DNA from: Selaginella moellendorffii | Lineage: Eukaryota > Streptophyta > Lycopodiopsida > Selaginellales > Selaginellaceae | Reading direction: 5' to 3' | DNA: 64,000 nt | Assembly (NCBI RefSeq): GCF_000143415.4 | Contig: NW_003314315.1 | Coordinates: 310,001-374,000, forward strand | In this document: positions 1 to 14,106 of the stretch, piece after piece | Numbering within the stretch: the stretch's first letter is position 1 | How the letters are laid out: every line of letters begins with the position of its first letter | Made by a program: the position numbers and the translations under genes | The notes under the pieces: generated by a model | Seen by the model: only the letters and a program-made list of their open reading frames with translations | What the model was told of the DNA's origin: nothing | Databases searched by the model: none

Positions 1-510
1 GCATGGCCAAGAACAAGCTCCTCCCCTCGCAAAGATCCCCCCTCTGGGCATATGCCTGGAACATCAAGTTCCACGTTACTAGGCTCTTACAGCACCAGAG
101 ATTCCGGAATACGTCCAGCTTGGCAGTACGCCCCAAATGATCCTTGTCCACGTGTTGGCATCTCGCTGTGCATTTAGAGCACATTCCAAATTCCCTGCCT
201 GGGGATATGCGTGGAGGACGGTGTTCCAGGCGCAAGGCATCTTCTCAAAAACTTCCATGGCATCCCCAAGATTCCCAAGAGATACAATCTTGGCGGGGCA
301 TATTCTCCAGGATTCTGGCATATGCCCGTTGTGGGCATATGCCGCGACAGTGATATTCCGTGATATTCGATAGTGTAGGGCAGGGAGACGTTCCTACAGT
401 CTCCCGAGCTTACCGTACATTTCAACGAGCGCGTTGGAGAGGAATGTATTGTCTCTGAGCTCTGGAGTGGAGAAAATCTCCTCATGAATCGCCGATGGAG
501 AGGAGAAATC
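1..510 (-). pseudogene. PPR gene fragment, decayed copy of the 7.9-9.9 kb PPR gene
   Basis: The sequence is a near copy of about 9240-9840, the 5' half of the complete PPR gene further right, in the same orientation. It begins inside the homologous segment, so the pseudogene continues beyond the left edge. Several internal deletions (for example around 92, 182 and 350) shift the frame and fuse partial repeats, and no frame carries a run of intact PPR motifs. The conserved stretches still encode pieces such as the 'AMEVFEKMP' helix. It is a partial, non-coding duplicate. Confidence 0.85.
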
Positions 511-660
511 TCTAGATATATATTTTTTATTTTAAACATTTACCTTGTTTACGTGCACGCAGTAATATTCCAACAATATTCCGACAGCCATACTTTTACT
601 TGAATGTCCACTTAGGGTTCTAGAATATTTTCAAACAAGAAGTAGAGAGAGAGAGGGACG

Positions 661-1997
661 ATGGAGCGCAAGATTTCGATCGCCGACACAATTCTCAAGG
701 ACGATCCCTCGAATGCAAAGGCGATCCTCTCAAAGGCACGCTCGCTGAGCTTGGAGAGTACCGGCTCGCCCTGGCCACTCTTGATGAGGCGCCATCGATG
801 GACCAGATCCAAGAACTCCAGGCGGCCGCTCGAGAATGGGACAGGCAGAGCACAGTCGGACGCTTCGATCTATCGGCCTATATTCTCAGCGGATGCCAGG
901 ACGATGTCAAGCTTGGGAATTTCGTTGGTCCAGGGACGATCGTGAGCGTGCCGGGCAAGGGTCGCGGATTCATTGCCACCGAGGACGTGGAGGCCGGCCA
1001 GATTCTCCTCTGCGAGAACCCCATCGTCTTCAGGTATGTAGTTTCGATCGATTTTGCGCCCGATCCGGCCAAAGACTGATTCTTTCTTTCTCCCGCCGAT
1101 CCGCGCGGCAGCTATGGATCGTTCGACATGAACCAGCTCAAGGCGTCGCTCCACGAGGCGGCAAAATCTCCCAAATTGATGACGAAGCTCATGGCTATGG
1201 AGGGCACCACGATCCCAGCGATGGCTATCTTCACGCCCAACTCAGGTGTGGTGGATCTTGGCAGCGCCAAGCCGATCGCACTCCAGCGGCTTATGAAGAT
1301 CGTAGTCGACAAGATCACCTGGGGACATCTCTACTGCGCGCGCAACGGGATGCTTCGTCCACAGGCATTCTATGGCCTCTGGCCGCTGCTCGCCTTCGTC
1401 AACCATTCGTGCTCCTACAATGCCTCGATCGCCTTGGTTGGCCAGGCAATGTTCCTCGTCGCCAGCACCAGGATCCGGCGTGGGGAGGAGATCGTCTTCT
1501 CGTACGTTGATCCGTGCCAGCCATACTTCAATCGCCACAATGTGCTCGGCTTCCAGTGTAGCTGCCGCCGCTGCTTGCTAGAGCTCCAGCGCCCCGCCAT
1601 CACCAAGCTCAAGGCTAAGTTCACACAAGCCTGCCAACACTACGAGTCTGGAGAACGCAGCAGTCTTGCGGCCATGGCCAACGACGCCAAGAAGTTGGCG
1701 AGAAAGGAGGGAGATAAGCTCGCCAAGGCATGGATTCGCACCATCTTCTGGGTGTGCTACCGCGTCAACCTCGGCCAGGAAAAGGCTGCCATCTCCTTCG
1801 ATGATGCCTGGGAGCTCCACCGGGAATGCACTCCCGGCCAACTCGGCCAGCTCTCTTTCATCGTCAAGCGTCAACGCCGCGCCTGTGAGCCGATCAACAA
1901 GTTTGATGTTCTGAGAGCCTTCTCTCTAGGATTCCCGGTCGTAGCTGTCGAGGACGAGGCTGTGGCTGCAGCCATCCTTGACTTAGTTCTCGCATAA
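661..1997 (+). CDS. TPR-SET domain protein (ATXR1/SDG35-like), with an apparent frameshift
   Basis: A SET-domain protein of the plant class that joins a short TPR segment to a split SET domain; such proteins are predicted lysine methyltransferases. Exon 1 runs 661-1033 and exon 2 1112-1997, with a 77-base GT-AG intron. Exon 2 carries the hallmark 'NHSC' motif, the tyrosine motif 'FSYVDP' and the post-SET cysteine cluster 'CSCRRC'. The TPR-like start (ending in 'AKAILSKARS') is read from 661 in one frame. The continuation ('AELGEYRLALATLDEA') is in another frame from about 744, so one base is missing near 744. Either the allele is broken, translation starts at the downstream ATG at 798, or the base is an assembly error. 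The family call is firm; substrate is unknown. A 32-base direct repeat lies just after the stop. Confidence 0.8.
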
Positions 1998-2023
1998 CGG
2001 TATGATTTCATCTGTTTTACAGT

Positions 2024-2088
2024 TGTTTCATACAGCTCTTGACAATTCTCCCATTTGTTTCATACAGCTCTTGACAACTCTCCCATCT
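2024..2088. repeat. Two-copy 32-base tandem repeat in a 3' flank
   Basis: Two consecutive units containing 'TTTCATACAGCTCTTGACAA' followed by a CTCCCAT end, differing at two or three positions. They lie between the convergent SET and alanyl-tRNA synthetase genes. No function is evident. Confidence 0.85.
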
Positions 2089-2168
2089 TTAGAACACTAC
2101 CGCTAATGGGATGGTATGAGTTTTTCTTTTTGGTCTTGTTTCGTTCAGCTCTAACAGTTATCGCATTT

Positions 2169-6102
<3,934 letters not shown>

Positions 6103-6370
6103 GTTTGATTTAGGGTTTAAGAAAAACCCGTTTTAAATGGCAAAACTTTAGGGCAGGCAATTGTGATTGATAGTTGGTGCACTGGTCAAGGTTTATTATG
6201 AAGGTTGGTGTGGACAATGTTGTCCAAGTTGCCACCAATAATGCATTAAATTGCATAACTATGGGAAATGAGATATTACTTTTAAAGGATATTAAAAAGC
6301 TTCAGTTTTCATGATAATCCAGCTTATTCTACCTTGTTCATTTTATAATACTTCAGTCTTTCTTTCTATT
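6103..6370. other. Intergenic, AlaRS promoter side
   Basis: The 5' flank of the minus-strand AlaRS gene. A TTTAGGGTTTAAG stretch lies directly upstream of the ATG. Nothing else is recognisable; the sequence turns AT-rich away from the gene. Confidence 0.5.
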
Positions 6371-6374
6371 CCAG

Positions 6375-6865
6375 GAGCATCAAATCTTGATAGAGTGTTG
6401 CAGCCTCTCACATATGTAAGATCATCTTTGTATTCTCTTTTCAGGTTCTAACCGATAGCATGGTAGGCCCTCCAAATGACCAAAGACAGTTGGGGATATA
6501 AACCCCCACCGGTGCCAAGTACTAGTTGTGTACCAGACTCTTGACCGAACTTGATTTCCTTGTGTTTATGTTCCAGCCTACAGAGCAGTTAAAGCTGCAG
6601 AAGCTCGTGCTAAGGCTACGGATCCAGCTCCTGTTCATGGGGCTACAGGGACATGAGATTCTCCAATCCTTCTTGGATGTTCTCTGCCTAATGCTAGTCT
6701 TGTTGAAGCTCTTTGTCCGCTGCTGCTGAATGAAGCTCCAGCTTCAACTACTTACTTCAGCCAATCTCAGAATGTTTACTCGCCTCCAGGCTTCACGGAC
6801 AGCCTCGCCAGCAGCAACACCCGAGGCCAAGCGGCAGAGAATGCAGTTTGAACTCCCACAAGTTC
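6375..6865 (+). pseudogene. Unrecognised spliced gene remnant
   Basis: Plus-strand pieces read like exons of a lost gene: 'VLTDSMVGPPNDQRQLGI' near 6440-6500, then after a possible acceptor near 6571 'AYRAVKAAEARAKATDPAPV', then a Ser/Pro-rich piece 'PPGFTDSLASSNTRGQAAE' near 6790. They lie in different frames with stops between them, so the locus is not expressed as one protein. I do not recognise the family. Confidence 0.35.
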
Positions 6866-7171
6866 TCTTCAAGGTATAGAATTTTTTTTAGCGAGAGACT
6901 TTTACACCAGACTTTATAAGTTCTTGTAAGTATGAGTGAGTTTCAATTATGCTGTAAAATGAAAGAAGTTCAAATCTAAGGTGAAACTGGATATAAGAAA
7001 AGCTATGACACAGCTGTAGAGGACTTTCCATCAGATAAGAAAACTGAACTAAGTAACATACTTTCAAAACTCGAAAATATTACTAGCAATCCAAATAAAA
7101 AGAAAGAAGTTTGTCACTTCATTGTGTTAGCTATGGCGACCTTGAATCGCTACTGTCACTGCTCACAGTAG

Positions 7172-7890
7172 CCATCACCAGTGTCTCAATATGTTGAGCT
7201 TGATCAAGTCTACAGAGCAACCATCCATCGTGATCGGTTTCCATGGTTTGGATAAGGAACCCGAACCAAAGATGCATAAAGCATCTTCATCCATGATAAG
7301 CACAAAATTATTATCCATGAATGGAATCCTCTCAAAGTAAAAAGCTTGGATGACCATTGATCCCAGCAACTGGTGTCCGTCGAATATTTCTTCATCTAGC
7401 TCACGCATTGGCTCAATGGTTTTCAAAAGCCACTAGCTATCCAGTTCCTCGCTACCTGGGGGAATGGCGAACACAATCTCGAACACCATTTGAATCACAG
7501 CACTCTTTGGTCATTGCTACCTTGAATGCACTGCTTGAGATTGGCCAAAGCTTGTTCAGCCAGATCATTTGGAAGAAGAATGCTTCTAAAGGACGGATCC
7601 ATGTTCTTATGGTGTCTATTGACTAATCAACATTGTGCGCTAATTGTGACTATTCTGCCAACTAGTCAGCATGGACTGTTGACCAAGGAAGCGATCTCCA
7701 GTTCTTGCATAGCCTACCAAACTCCTCAATAAGCGCTTTAGCTACAACCTGGCGCCAGATCAACTTTACCATAGCGACCTCGCGGATCCATCGCAGGGAC
7801 TCCGAGTCTCTTGGGCGTGAAGATGCACAGCTTCCTCACCTTCACGAATCCATCGCCATAGTCAGAAGAGTTCTCACAGTGGCATTTCTT
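7172..7890 (-). pseudogene. Unrecognised gene remnant
   Basis: Minus-strand coding-like segments occur in shifting frames: 'LRWIREVAMVKLIWRQVVAK' near 7740-7800, 'MDPSFRSILLPNDLAEQALA' near 7540-7600, and an 83-residue open stretch (7175-7426) containing 'FVLIMDEDALCIFGSG'. Stops and frame changes separate them. The composition looks like a real but broken protein gene. The family is not recognised. Confidence 0.35.
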
Positions 7891-7948
7891 TTGTAATTAG
7901 GTGTGGAATGGTATTTTTTTAATTTTAAAGGCTTGGCGGGAAGATATT

Positions 7949-9916
7949 TTAGGGCAGCTTCAATGCGTTGGAGAGGAGAATGTAAGGTGATCCATTCTCC
8001 GGCTCTAGATCAAGAACGCGGCACGCCGCTCGCGTCCCTCGATTCTCTTCGCCGTGGATCTCACAGGCAGCGAGCAGCGTCCTCCATGCGACGGCGTCTT
8101 CTTTTCTTGCAATCCGAGCGAGCTCCTCCGCTTCGTCGAGCCGCTTCACCCGGCCCAGGGCATCGATCAGGCAGTGGAGATGCTCTGGCAGCCGCTCCAG
8201 GTGGAAATCCGTGGCCATGGACCTGAAGAGATCGATCGCGTCTTGGATTTTCCCGGCATGGCCACATCCGGTGAGCATCGCGAGGATCGTCACAGCGTCG
8301 GGATCACTGCCGCGCAGCAGCATCTCGCGAAATATTTCGATATTTCGCTCGCAGTCCCCGCTCTGCGCGATCGCGGTGATCAAGACGTTCCATGACACGG
8401 AGTCCAGCTCCTGCGCCGAATCGATGATGTTCCTGGCGCTGTCGAGCAGGCCATTGTGTGCGTAAGCGCTCGCCATCGCATTCCAGGTGAGAATATTTCG
8501 CTCTGGAATCTGTGTGAAGCTCACGATCGCTTCCTCTATCAGGCCGTTCTGCCCGCACGCGACGATCATCAAGTTCCACGACAATAGGTCTCTCCCAGGA
8601 ATTCTCTGGATCACGGCTCTGGCCTCGTCGATCGACTGTCCCCGCTGGGCATACGCCGAGAGCAGCCAGCTCCAAGATGCCAGATCTCTGTGACTCATCG
8701 CATCAAACTGGAGCTTGACGTCCTCGACCGATCCAGCTCGCGCGAAGGCTCTCAACATCAGATTCTCGGAAACTAGGCTCCTCTGAGGCATCGCTGCAAA
8801 GATCTCGTGGGCGGCATTGGCATCGCATCTCGAGTAGGCGGCAATCATCGCGTTCCAGGACACCGCATTCCTGTGTGGCATCTGGCGAAAGAAGATTTGC
8901 TGGGTGTTCTTCACATCGCCGCTCTCGGCATAGGCCTGGATCATCGCGGTGAGCACGACGAGATCGTGGTGCGGCATCCTCTCCACAACCTCTCGCGCCA
9001 GCGGCAGATCCCAGCGCGAGCAGGAACTCACCAGCGCGGTCCAGGACACGGCATCTCGCTGAGGAGCAGCGTCGAAGGTCTGTTTCGATCGATCATCCTG
9101 GCTGCTACCCGAGATCATCGTGTTCCAGGACACTCGATCCCACATTGGCATCGCCACGAAGATCGCTCGCGCCTCGTCGCCATCGCACTCTCTCGCCGCC
9201 AGTAGCAACAGCGCGTTCCAAGAGAAACCATCTCTTTCAGGCATCGCCAAGAACAAGCTCCTCGCCTCGCAAAGATCCCCGCTCTGGGCATATGCCTGGA
9301 GCATCAAGTTCCACGTTACTAGGCACCTCTGGGGCATCTTGTCCAACAGCACCAGAGATTCCCGAATACTTCCAGCTTGGCAGTACGCCCCAATGGTCCT
9401 CGTCCACGTGTTGGCATCTCGCTGTGGCATCGACTCCAGCACATTTAGAGCACATTCCAGATTCCCTGCCAGGGAATATGCGTGGAGGACGGTGTTCCAG
9501 GCACGCAGGTCCCTGTATGGCATCTTCTCAAAAACTTCCATGGCATCCCCAAGATTCCCAAGAGATACAAAGCCAGCGATGACGCTCGTCCACGCTACAA
9601 CGTCTCGGTGGGGCATATTCTCAAAGAGTCTACAGGATTCCGACATATGCCCATTCTGGGCATATGCCGCGACCGCAATATTCCACGAGTGTAGATTGGG
9701 GCAGGGGATGGAATCGAAGACGTTCCTGGCGTCGTAAAGTCTTCCGAGCTTGCCGTACATTTCAACCAGTGCGTTGGAGAGGAATGTGTTGTGTCTGAGC
9801 TCTGGAGTGGAGAGAATCTCTTGGTGAATCGCCGCTGCCTTGCGGTGGTCTTTGAGAGCGCCACACAGCTTTGCCGAGCTTACCAAAGAGAGTATCTTGC
9901 GGAGCTCTTCCCGCAT
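7949..9916 (-). CDS. PPR protein, mostly short (about 31-residue) repeats
   Basis: An intronless PPR protein of about 655 residues starting at the ATG at 9916. PPR proteins bind organelle RNA, one repeat per base, and act in editing, splicing or stability. After a leader come about 17 repeats of roughly 31 residues, each with the pattern 'MPxRDxxxWNxxIxAYAQxG', the S-type repeat common in lycophyte PPR proteins. The C-terminus reads like an incomplete E domain ('WRTLLAACEIHGEENRG') and stops without a DYW deaminase domain. If it acts in editing it would need a deaminase partner. The 5' end faces the MTP5 3' end about 100 bases away. A decayed copy of its 5' half lies at the left window edge. 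The RNA target cannot be read from sequence. Confidence 0.88.
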   Translation of the reverse strand: MREELRKILSLVSSAKLCGALKDHRKAAAIHQEILSTPELRHNTFLSNALVEMYGKLGRLYDARNVFDSIPCPNLHSWNIAVAAYAQNGHMSESCRLFENMPHRDVVAWTSVIAGFVSLGNLGDAMEVFEKMPYRDLRAWNTVLHAYSLAGNLECALNVLESMPQRDANTWTRTIGAYCQAGSIRESLVLLDKMPQRCLVTWNLMLQAYAQSGDLCEARSLFLAMPERDGFSWNALLLLAARECDGDEARAIFVAMPMWDRVSWNTMISGSSQDDRSKQTFDAAPQRDAVSWTALVSSCSRWDLPLAREVVERMPHHDLVVLTAMIQAYAESGDVKNTQQIFFRQMPHRNAVSWNAMIAAYSRCDANAAHEIFAAMPQRSLVSENLMLRAFARAGSVEDVKLQFDAMSHRDLASWSWLLSAYAQRGQSIDEARAVIQRIPGRDLLSWNLMIVACGQNGLIEEAIVSFTQIPERNILTWNAMASAYAHNGLLDSARNIIDSAQELDSVSWNVLITAIAQSGDCERNIEIFREMLLRGSDPDAVTILAMLTGCGHAGKIQDAIDLFRSMATDFHLERLPEHLHCLIDALGRVKRLDEAEELARIARKEDAVAWRTLLAACEIHGEENRGTRAACRVLDLEPENGSPYILLSNALKLP

Positions 9917-10013
9917 GGAATTGAGATGGAGAGGCAAACTTGCCTCATTGCAGGAGAAATCTCTAGCTCAAGTGTCTTTCTTTTTGCCTACGAATGGCTT
10001 TTGCCGTTCTTTT

Positions 10014-11742
10014 CTACGTTGATAGCGCTCTCGTCTGTAATTCCACTGTCAAGTCCCTCACGCCAATGTCATTGTAGACGCTGTGGGCGTGTTTTAGAAT
10101 GGCTTGCTCGTCGCTGCCTTCTTTCACCTGTGGATTCGACTTGAGACATTCAAAGCTAGAAAAAAGGATTTTTAGAAATTCTTGCCTCGAGAAGAAGCGT
10201 CCCCACGACAAAGCCAGGGACGAGTTCCCAGAAACGAGCACGATAACACTCTAGCACGCCTTCAAGTGATCCCACCTGGGAAAAAAGTTAAGCTTAAGCT
10301 TAGTAGCTGGACGAGTGACTATACTATCACGTACTTGTCTCAGGCATTTGCTAAAAGCCGATGGAGATATCCCTGGAGGAGACATTTGCAAGAGTAATCC
10401 TCCAGAAGCGTTGAACAGAGGTAGAGCCAGGAAAAACACCGCTACCGAGACAATGCCCAAGCAAAGAGTTTCTGCGTTTTTCACCCTGGAAAAGAGAAAA
10501 ACAGAAGACTATGTACAACCGTTTTCTTATAGATTCCACTTACCCAAGAGCCAAGAGCCAGGATGCAAGGATCACACCAGCGCTTCAAACATAAGAAAGA
10601 CAAAGCTTAGACAACTTTCGAGTTACGAGCGATTTATGCTTTCTTACCTCCGAATAGAATCAGAGAGTACGTGGAGACAGATGGAGTGATTGTTCATGTC
10701 TTCCGCTTTCCTGTAAACTGATCATGCGCAAAAGTGTAAAACCGAAGCGCTCACTCGATAGAGAGGTACGTTACCAAAACTTATCCGCGCGTAGTTTCGG
10801 AAGAACCATACTCCCATGGCATTCACGCACAGATTTGCTACGGCTGACACGATCAAGTAGTGCCTGAGAAAAGAAAAACGTGGACCTTGATAGGACGGAC
10901 AAACGAGAGAACAAAGCCTTACTTGTGCTCGGACTCGTCTTGAACGAAAGCATGCAACGCTTCCACGGCAAGAGAGAACGCGAGAAAAAGCAAAAAAAGC
11001 TGCAAAACATACGCGAAACAAGAGATGAGCCGTGGAGAGAAAAACAAAGATAAACTGGAATGCTTTTCTACAGTGTTTGTAAAGGCCGCTAGAACTTCCA
11101 ATCTCTTATGCCTGCGTCGAGAAGGAAGAACACTAAAATCCCAAACAAGAGAAAAGAAAAAGCCGCGAAGCACTGACCCGTAAGTATAATCGTCGTCAGC
11201 TTTCCGCTTGGCCATGACCATCGCAAACAAGGAGAAAGTGAGCATCCCACAGCCGAAAGTGAGATGGAAAGCATCCGACACAAGACCTGAAAGAGGAAAA
11301 CAAAGAAAGATTCATCATCTCAAACTTCTTTTCTCTCTTTTCTATGCTTACCAATGCGACCAGTGAGCAATCCAATGAAGAGCTCCAGCGAGGAGTAGGC
11401 GACATTGAGGAGGATGAGAAGGAGCAGCCGCTTGGTCTGCCGATTGCCATAGCTGGTGATCTTCTGCATGAGCGTGAGAGCCTTGACAGCGCCCCTCACA
11501 TTCTTCCACTTGCTGCTGCTCCTGGTGGTCCCCTGGAGATCGCTCTTCCATGACGACACATTTCTAGAGAGGGCGGGACTAAACCTGGAGAGCGAGGGGG
11601 GATTCTTCCAGCTCTCCCGGCCGGACGCTGGCGATGGTAGATGATCCAAAGGCGCGGCAGCAGCAGGAGGATGGCGCTTGTTGCCCGGCGGCTGTGGGCT
11701 GAGAGGAACTGGATCGAAGCGCACAGCGTCCGGCTCCTCCAT
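10014..11742 (-). CDS. MTP5: Cation diffusion facilitator, MTP5-type zinc transporter subunit
   Basis: A cation-efflux protein of the plant MTP5 (ZnT5/6-like) branch; the Arabidopsis relative pairs with MTP12 to move zinc into the Golgi. About ten exons join in frame from ATG 11742 to the stop at 10014. They encode a cytosolic Pro/Ser-rich N-terminus, then membrane segments 'LLLLILLNVAYSSLELFIGL', 'SDAFHLTFGCGMLTFSLFAM', 'LFLLFLAFSLAVEALHAF', 'HYLIVSAVANLCVNAMGVWF', a segment with 'HSICLHVLSD', and 'LCLGIVSVAVFFLALPLF', followed by a C-terminal domain ('ARFWELVPGFVVGTLLLE'). The fifth-helix HxxxD is present. The second-helix site reads HxxxG rather than HxxxD, as expected of a partner subunit that does not itself transport (inference). 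It is the only complete MTP copy of the array that follows. Confidence 0.9.
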
Positions 11743-11805
11743 GCTAGTTTTAGGGCACGAAAAATATTGATTTAGCTCGCATTAGGATTTGCTGCTGGTG
11801 GTCCG

Positions 11806-12045
11806 GTTTGTTTTTTCATGGGAAACGATCTTTTTCTCTTCATACCTGAGACCATGAGCCTGCGATCGGCTCGGTTTCGTTCTTTGGATTCCAGCCGATT
11901 CCAGCCGATGAGAAAACTCGTGAGTTTTCTCATGTTAAACAGCGGCGACAGTTTTATCCACTCTAATGAGAAAGTATCCAAATTATGCTTTCGATATTTC
12001 TTTTCACTGTGTTTTTCGCTTTTCAAATTCCTGTATCCAATCTAT
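11806..12045 (-). pseudogene. MSI1 fragment (array unit 1)
   Basis: Matches, with deletions, 16955-17285 of the MSI1 gene, covering the exon with '[19 protein letters not shown]' and the neighbouring intron. Frame is lost. It lies where MSI1 would stand after the first MTP5 copy. Confidence 0.8.
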
Positions 12046-12430
12046 CCCGGCAAAACATACGAGAAACATCTTAGAACAGTGTTTGTAAGCTAGACACAAC
12101 ACTAAAATTTCAAACAAGAAAGCACTGAAACGTAAGTATAATCGTCGTCAGCTTTTCTCTTCGCAATCACCACCGAAAACAAGGAGAAAGCGAGCATCCC
12201 ATAGCCATAAGCTAGATGGAAAGCATCCGACACACGCCGTGGAAGAGAAAACAAACATAAAACCATTTCTCTTGTTTCTATGCTTACCAATACCTTGAAG
12301 AGCTCTAGTGAGGAGTACGGGAGCCGCTTCGTCATAGCTCGTCTGGGACTAAACCTGGGGGGATTCCCGACCCGTTGTCCGGCGGCTGTGGGCTGAGAGG
12401 AACTGGATCGAAGCTGCTAGTTTTACGACA
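12046..12430 (-). pseudogene. MTP5 fragment (array unit 2)
   Basis: A copy of MTP5 exons 2 and 1 and adjacent introns (about 11000-11740), including 'DAFHLAYGYGMLAFSLF'. Large deletions remove most of exon 1. It cannot encode a transporter. Confidence 0.85.
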
Positions 12431-12775
12431 GGAAGAACTATGTTACTACATTACGCCACTGCTTAAATAGATGCAAAAGACTTGCACCGCAAAACCAAGA
12501 ACAAGAAGAGAAAAAGCAGAGAAAGAGATAACTATGAGAGAAAAAACAGAGGGGGAGAACTCCTGGAATGACAACGCTCAGTAAGCAACGAGAAAAGAGA
12601 AAAACAAATAGGCTTAGTGCTTCTCTCGAGATCCAGCTCGGGAAACGCAGGATAAAAGCGATGCTGCTGCTGGAGACACGGTCGGAATTGCCTGCTGCTA
12701 CATTCTCGAATTGCGATTTGACTCTGATCAGTCGTCTTCGTAAATCAATCGTCAACCTGACTTAACTTTTTGTTC
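12431..12775 (-). other. Unassigned segment inside the array, possible exon remnant
   Basis: The minus strand has an open stretch of 105 residues whose first part ('RLIRVKSQFENVAAGNSDRV') looks coding, then turns into an intron-like run of hydrophobic residues. No match elsewhere in the window was noticed. Confidence 0.3.
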
Positions 12776-13110
12776 CATTGCCTCGAGAATTCGTGCTCGG
12801 TTGCTCCTGCTCGGCCTCCTGCAAGTTGAATTCAAAGAACTTACTTATAGCACTTGTGCTGAACGGGCTTTCACCTTTCCTTCTTCTCTGGACTTCCAAA
12901 GAAGAAGCGAAGGCGAAAACGAGTTCATCGCATGTTGAGGTCTATTGAGCGAAAAATCTCCCTTCGAAAGCTCTCAGGGATGAAAGTTCGCTGCCCAGCT
13001 TACATAGTTATCTAATAGGCAGCGAATGTCCATGCTTGAGATCTTCAGAGAAACTCCAAAAAAAGCCTCAAGCAAAAGAATGCGGCAGAGGCTGGATTTC
13101 CTGATGAAAG
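12776..13110 (-). pseudogene. Fragment of the unknown small gene (array unit 2)
   Basis: A copy of about 15555-15870, the last exons of the complete unknown gene at 15.5-16.4 kb. The piece corresponding to 'ILEAMLTIGL' is altered, and the preceding exon is degenerate. Confidence 0.7.
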
Positions 13111-13137
13111 AGGATGAATAATAAGCAATGAAACAAA

Positions 13138-13325
13138 CTTGCCTGAAATATTTGCTTGGCTTCGAGCACTCGCCGTGCCTTGGTAACATCCAGAGACATA
13201 TCTGGGAGTCATCCAAACCGCTTAGCAAATGACCTTCTTTGAATAGACTCCACGAAAGTCCATAGCCTTCGGTCTTGTGTCCCCGGACCTTATATCCGAG
13301 CTGCACACGCCCTCTTGAGGCGGCT
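13138..13325 (-). pseudogene. MSI1 fragment fused to MTP5 (array junction, unit 2 to 3)
   Basis: A copy of MSI1 17515-17700 that still reads '[13 protein letters not shown]'. It ends at 'CTTGAGGCGGC' and is joined directly to MTP5 sequence equivalent to about 10817. One base is missing relative to MSI1 in the 'GGACCTTATATCC' stretch, breaking the frame. Confidence 0.85.
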
Positions 13326-13880
13326 CCCACATTCACACACAGATTTGCTACGGCTGATACGATCAAGTAGTGCCTACGAAAATGGATCTTGACAGAGACA
13401 CAAAGCCTTACTTGTGCTCGGGGGAACTAAGGCACCGGATCCACGGCAAGAGAGGCAAGAGAGAACAAGAAACAGCAGAGAATTGATCCGTAAATAATCG
13501 TCATTGGCTTTGTCTTCGCGATGATCGGAAACAAGGAGAAAGTCCGCATCCCACAGCCGAAAGCTAGATGAAAGCATCTGGGAAGAGAAAACAAAGAAAC
13601 TCTCGTCTTAAAGTCTTTTTTCTCCTTGCTATGCTTACCAACGCAACCAGTGAGGAATCCAATGAAGAGCCCCAGCGAGGAGTAAGGAGGAGGAGGACGA
13701 GAAGCAGCCGCTTTGAAATCGTGATATTGCATGAGCATGAGAGGCTTCACATCCTTCCACTTACTACTATGACGACACATAGGTGGAGAGCGAGGGGAAT
13801 TTTAGCTCTCCCGACCGGACGCTGGCAGTGATGCTCGTTGACAGGCGGCTGTGGGCTGAGAGGAACTGGATCGAAGTATT
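13326..13880 (-). pseudogene. MTP5 fragment (array unit 3)
   Basis: A copy of MTP5 from the fifth-exon side back to exon 1, with most internal exons deleted or shortened. 'HLAFGCGMRTFSLF' and 'SSLGLFIGFLTGCVGK' are still visible. Non-functional. Confidence 0.85.
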
Positions 13881-14106
13881 TTGTCTGAGATGATATTCCT
13901 TTTACAAGAACGTAGGTTGCGTCATTTTGCAAACGAACTATATCTTCAACTATGTTTATGTAGGAACACAAATGAATCTATATCATTGAGCTCTACTATT
14001 GAATGTTGTTAGGAATTGCTACTTTCAAAGGGGTGGTCTCGTTGGCTGTTAATTCTTCAAAACTTCGCAACCAAAAATAAAAAACCAGGAGCGCTCGTAG
14101 GGCATA

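Noticed and set aside
12102-12335. Second MTP5 gene
   Set aside because: Only exons 1-2 remnants remain, with deletions and no downstream exons; a fragment of the array.
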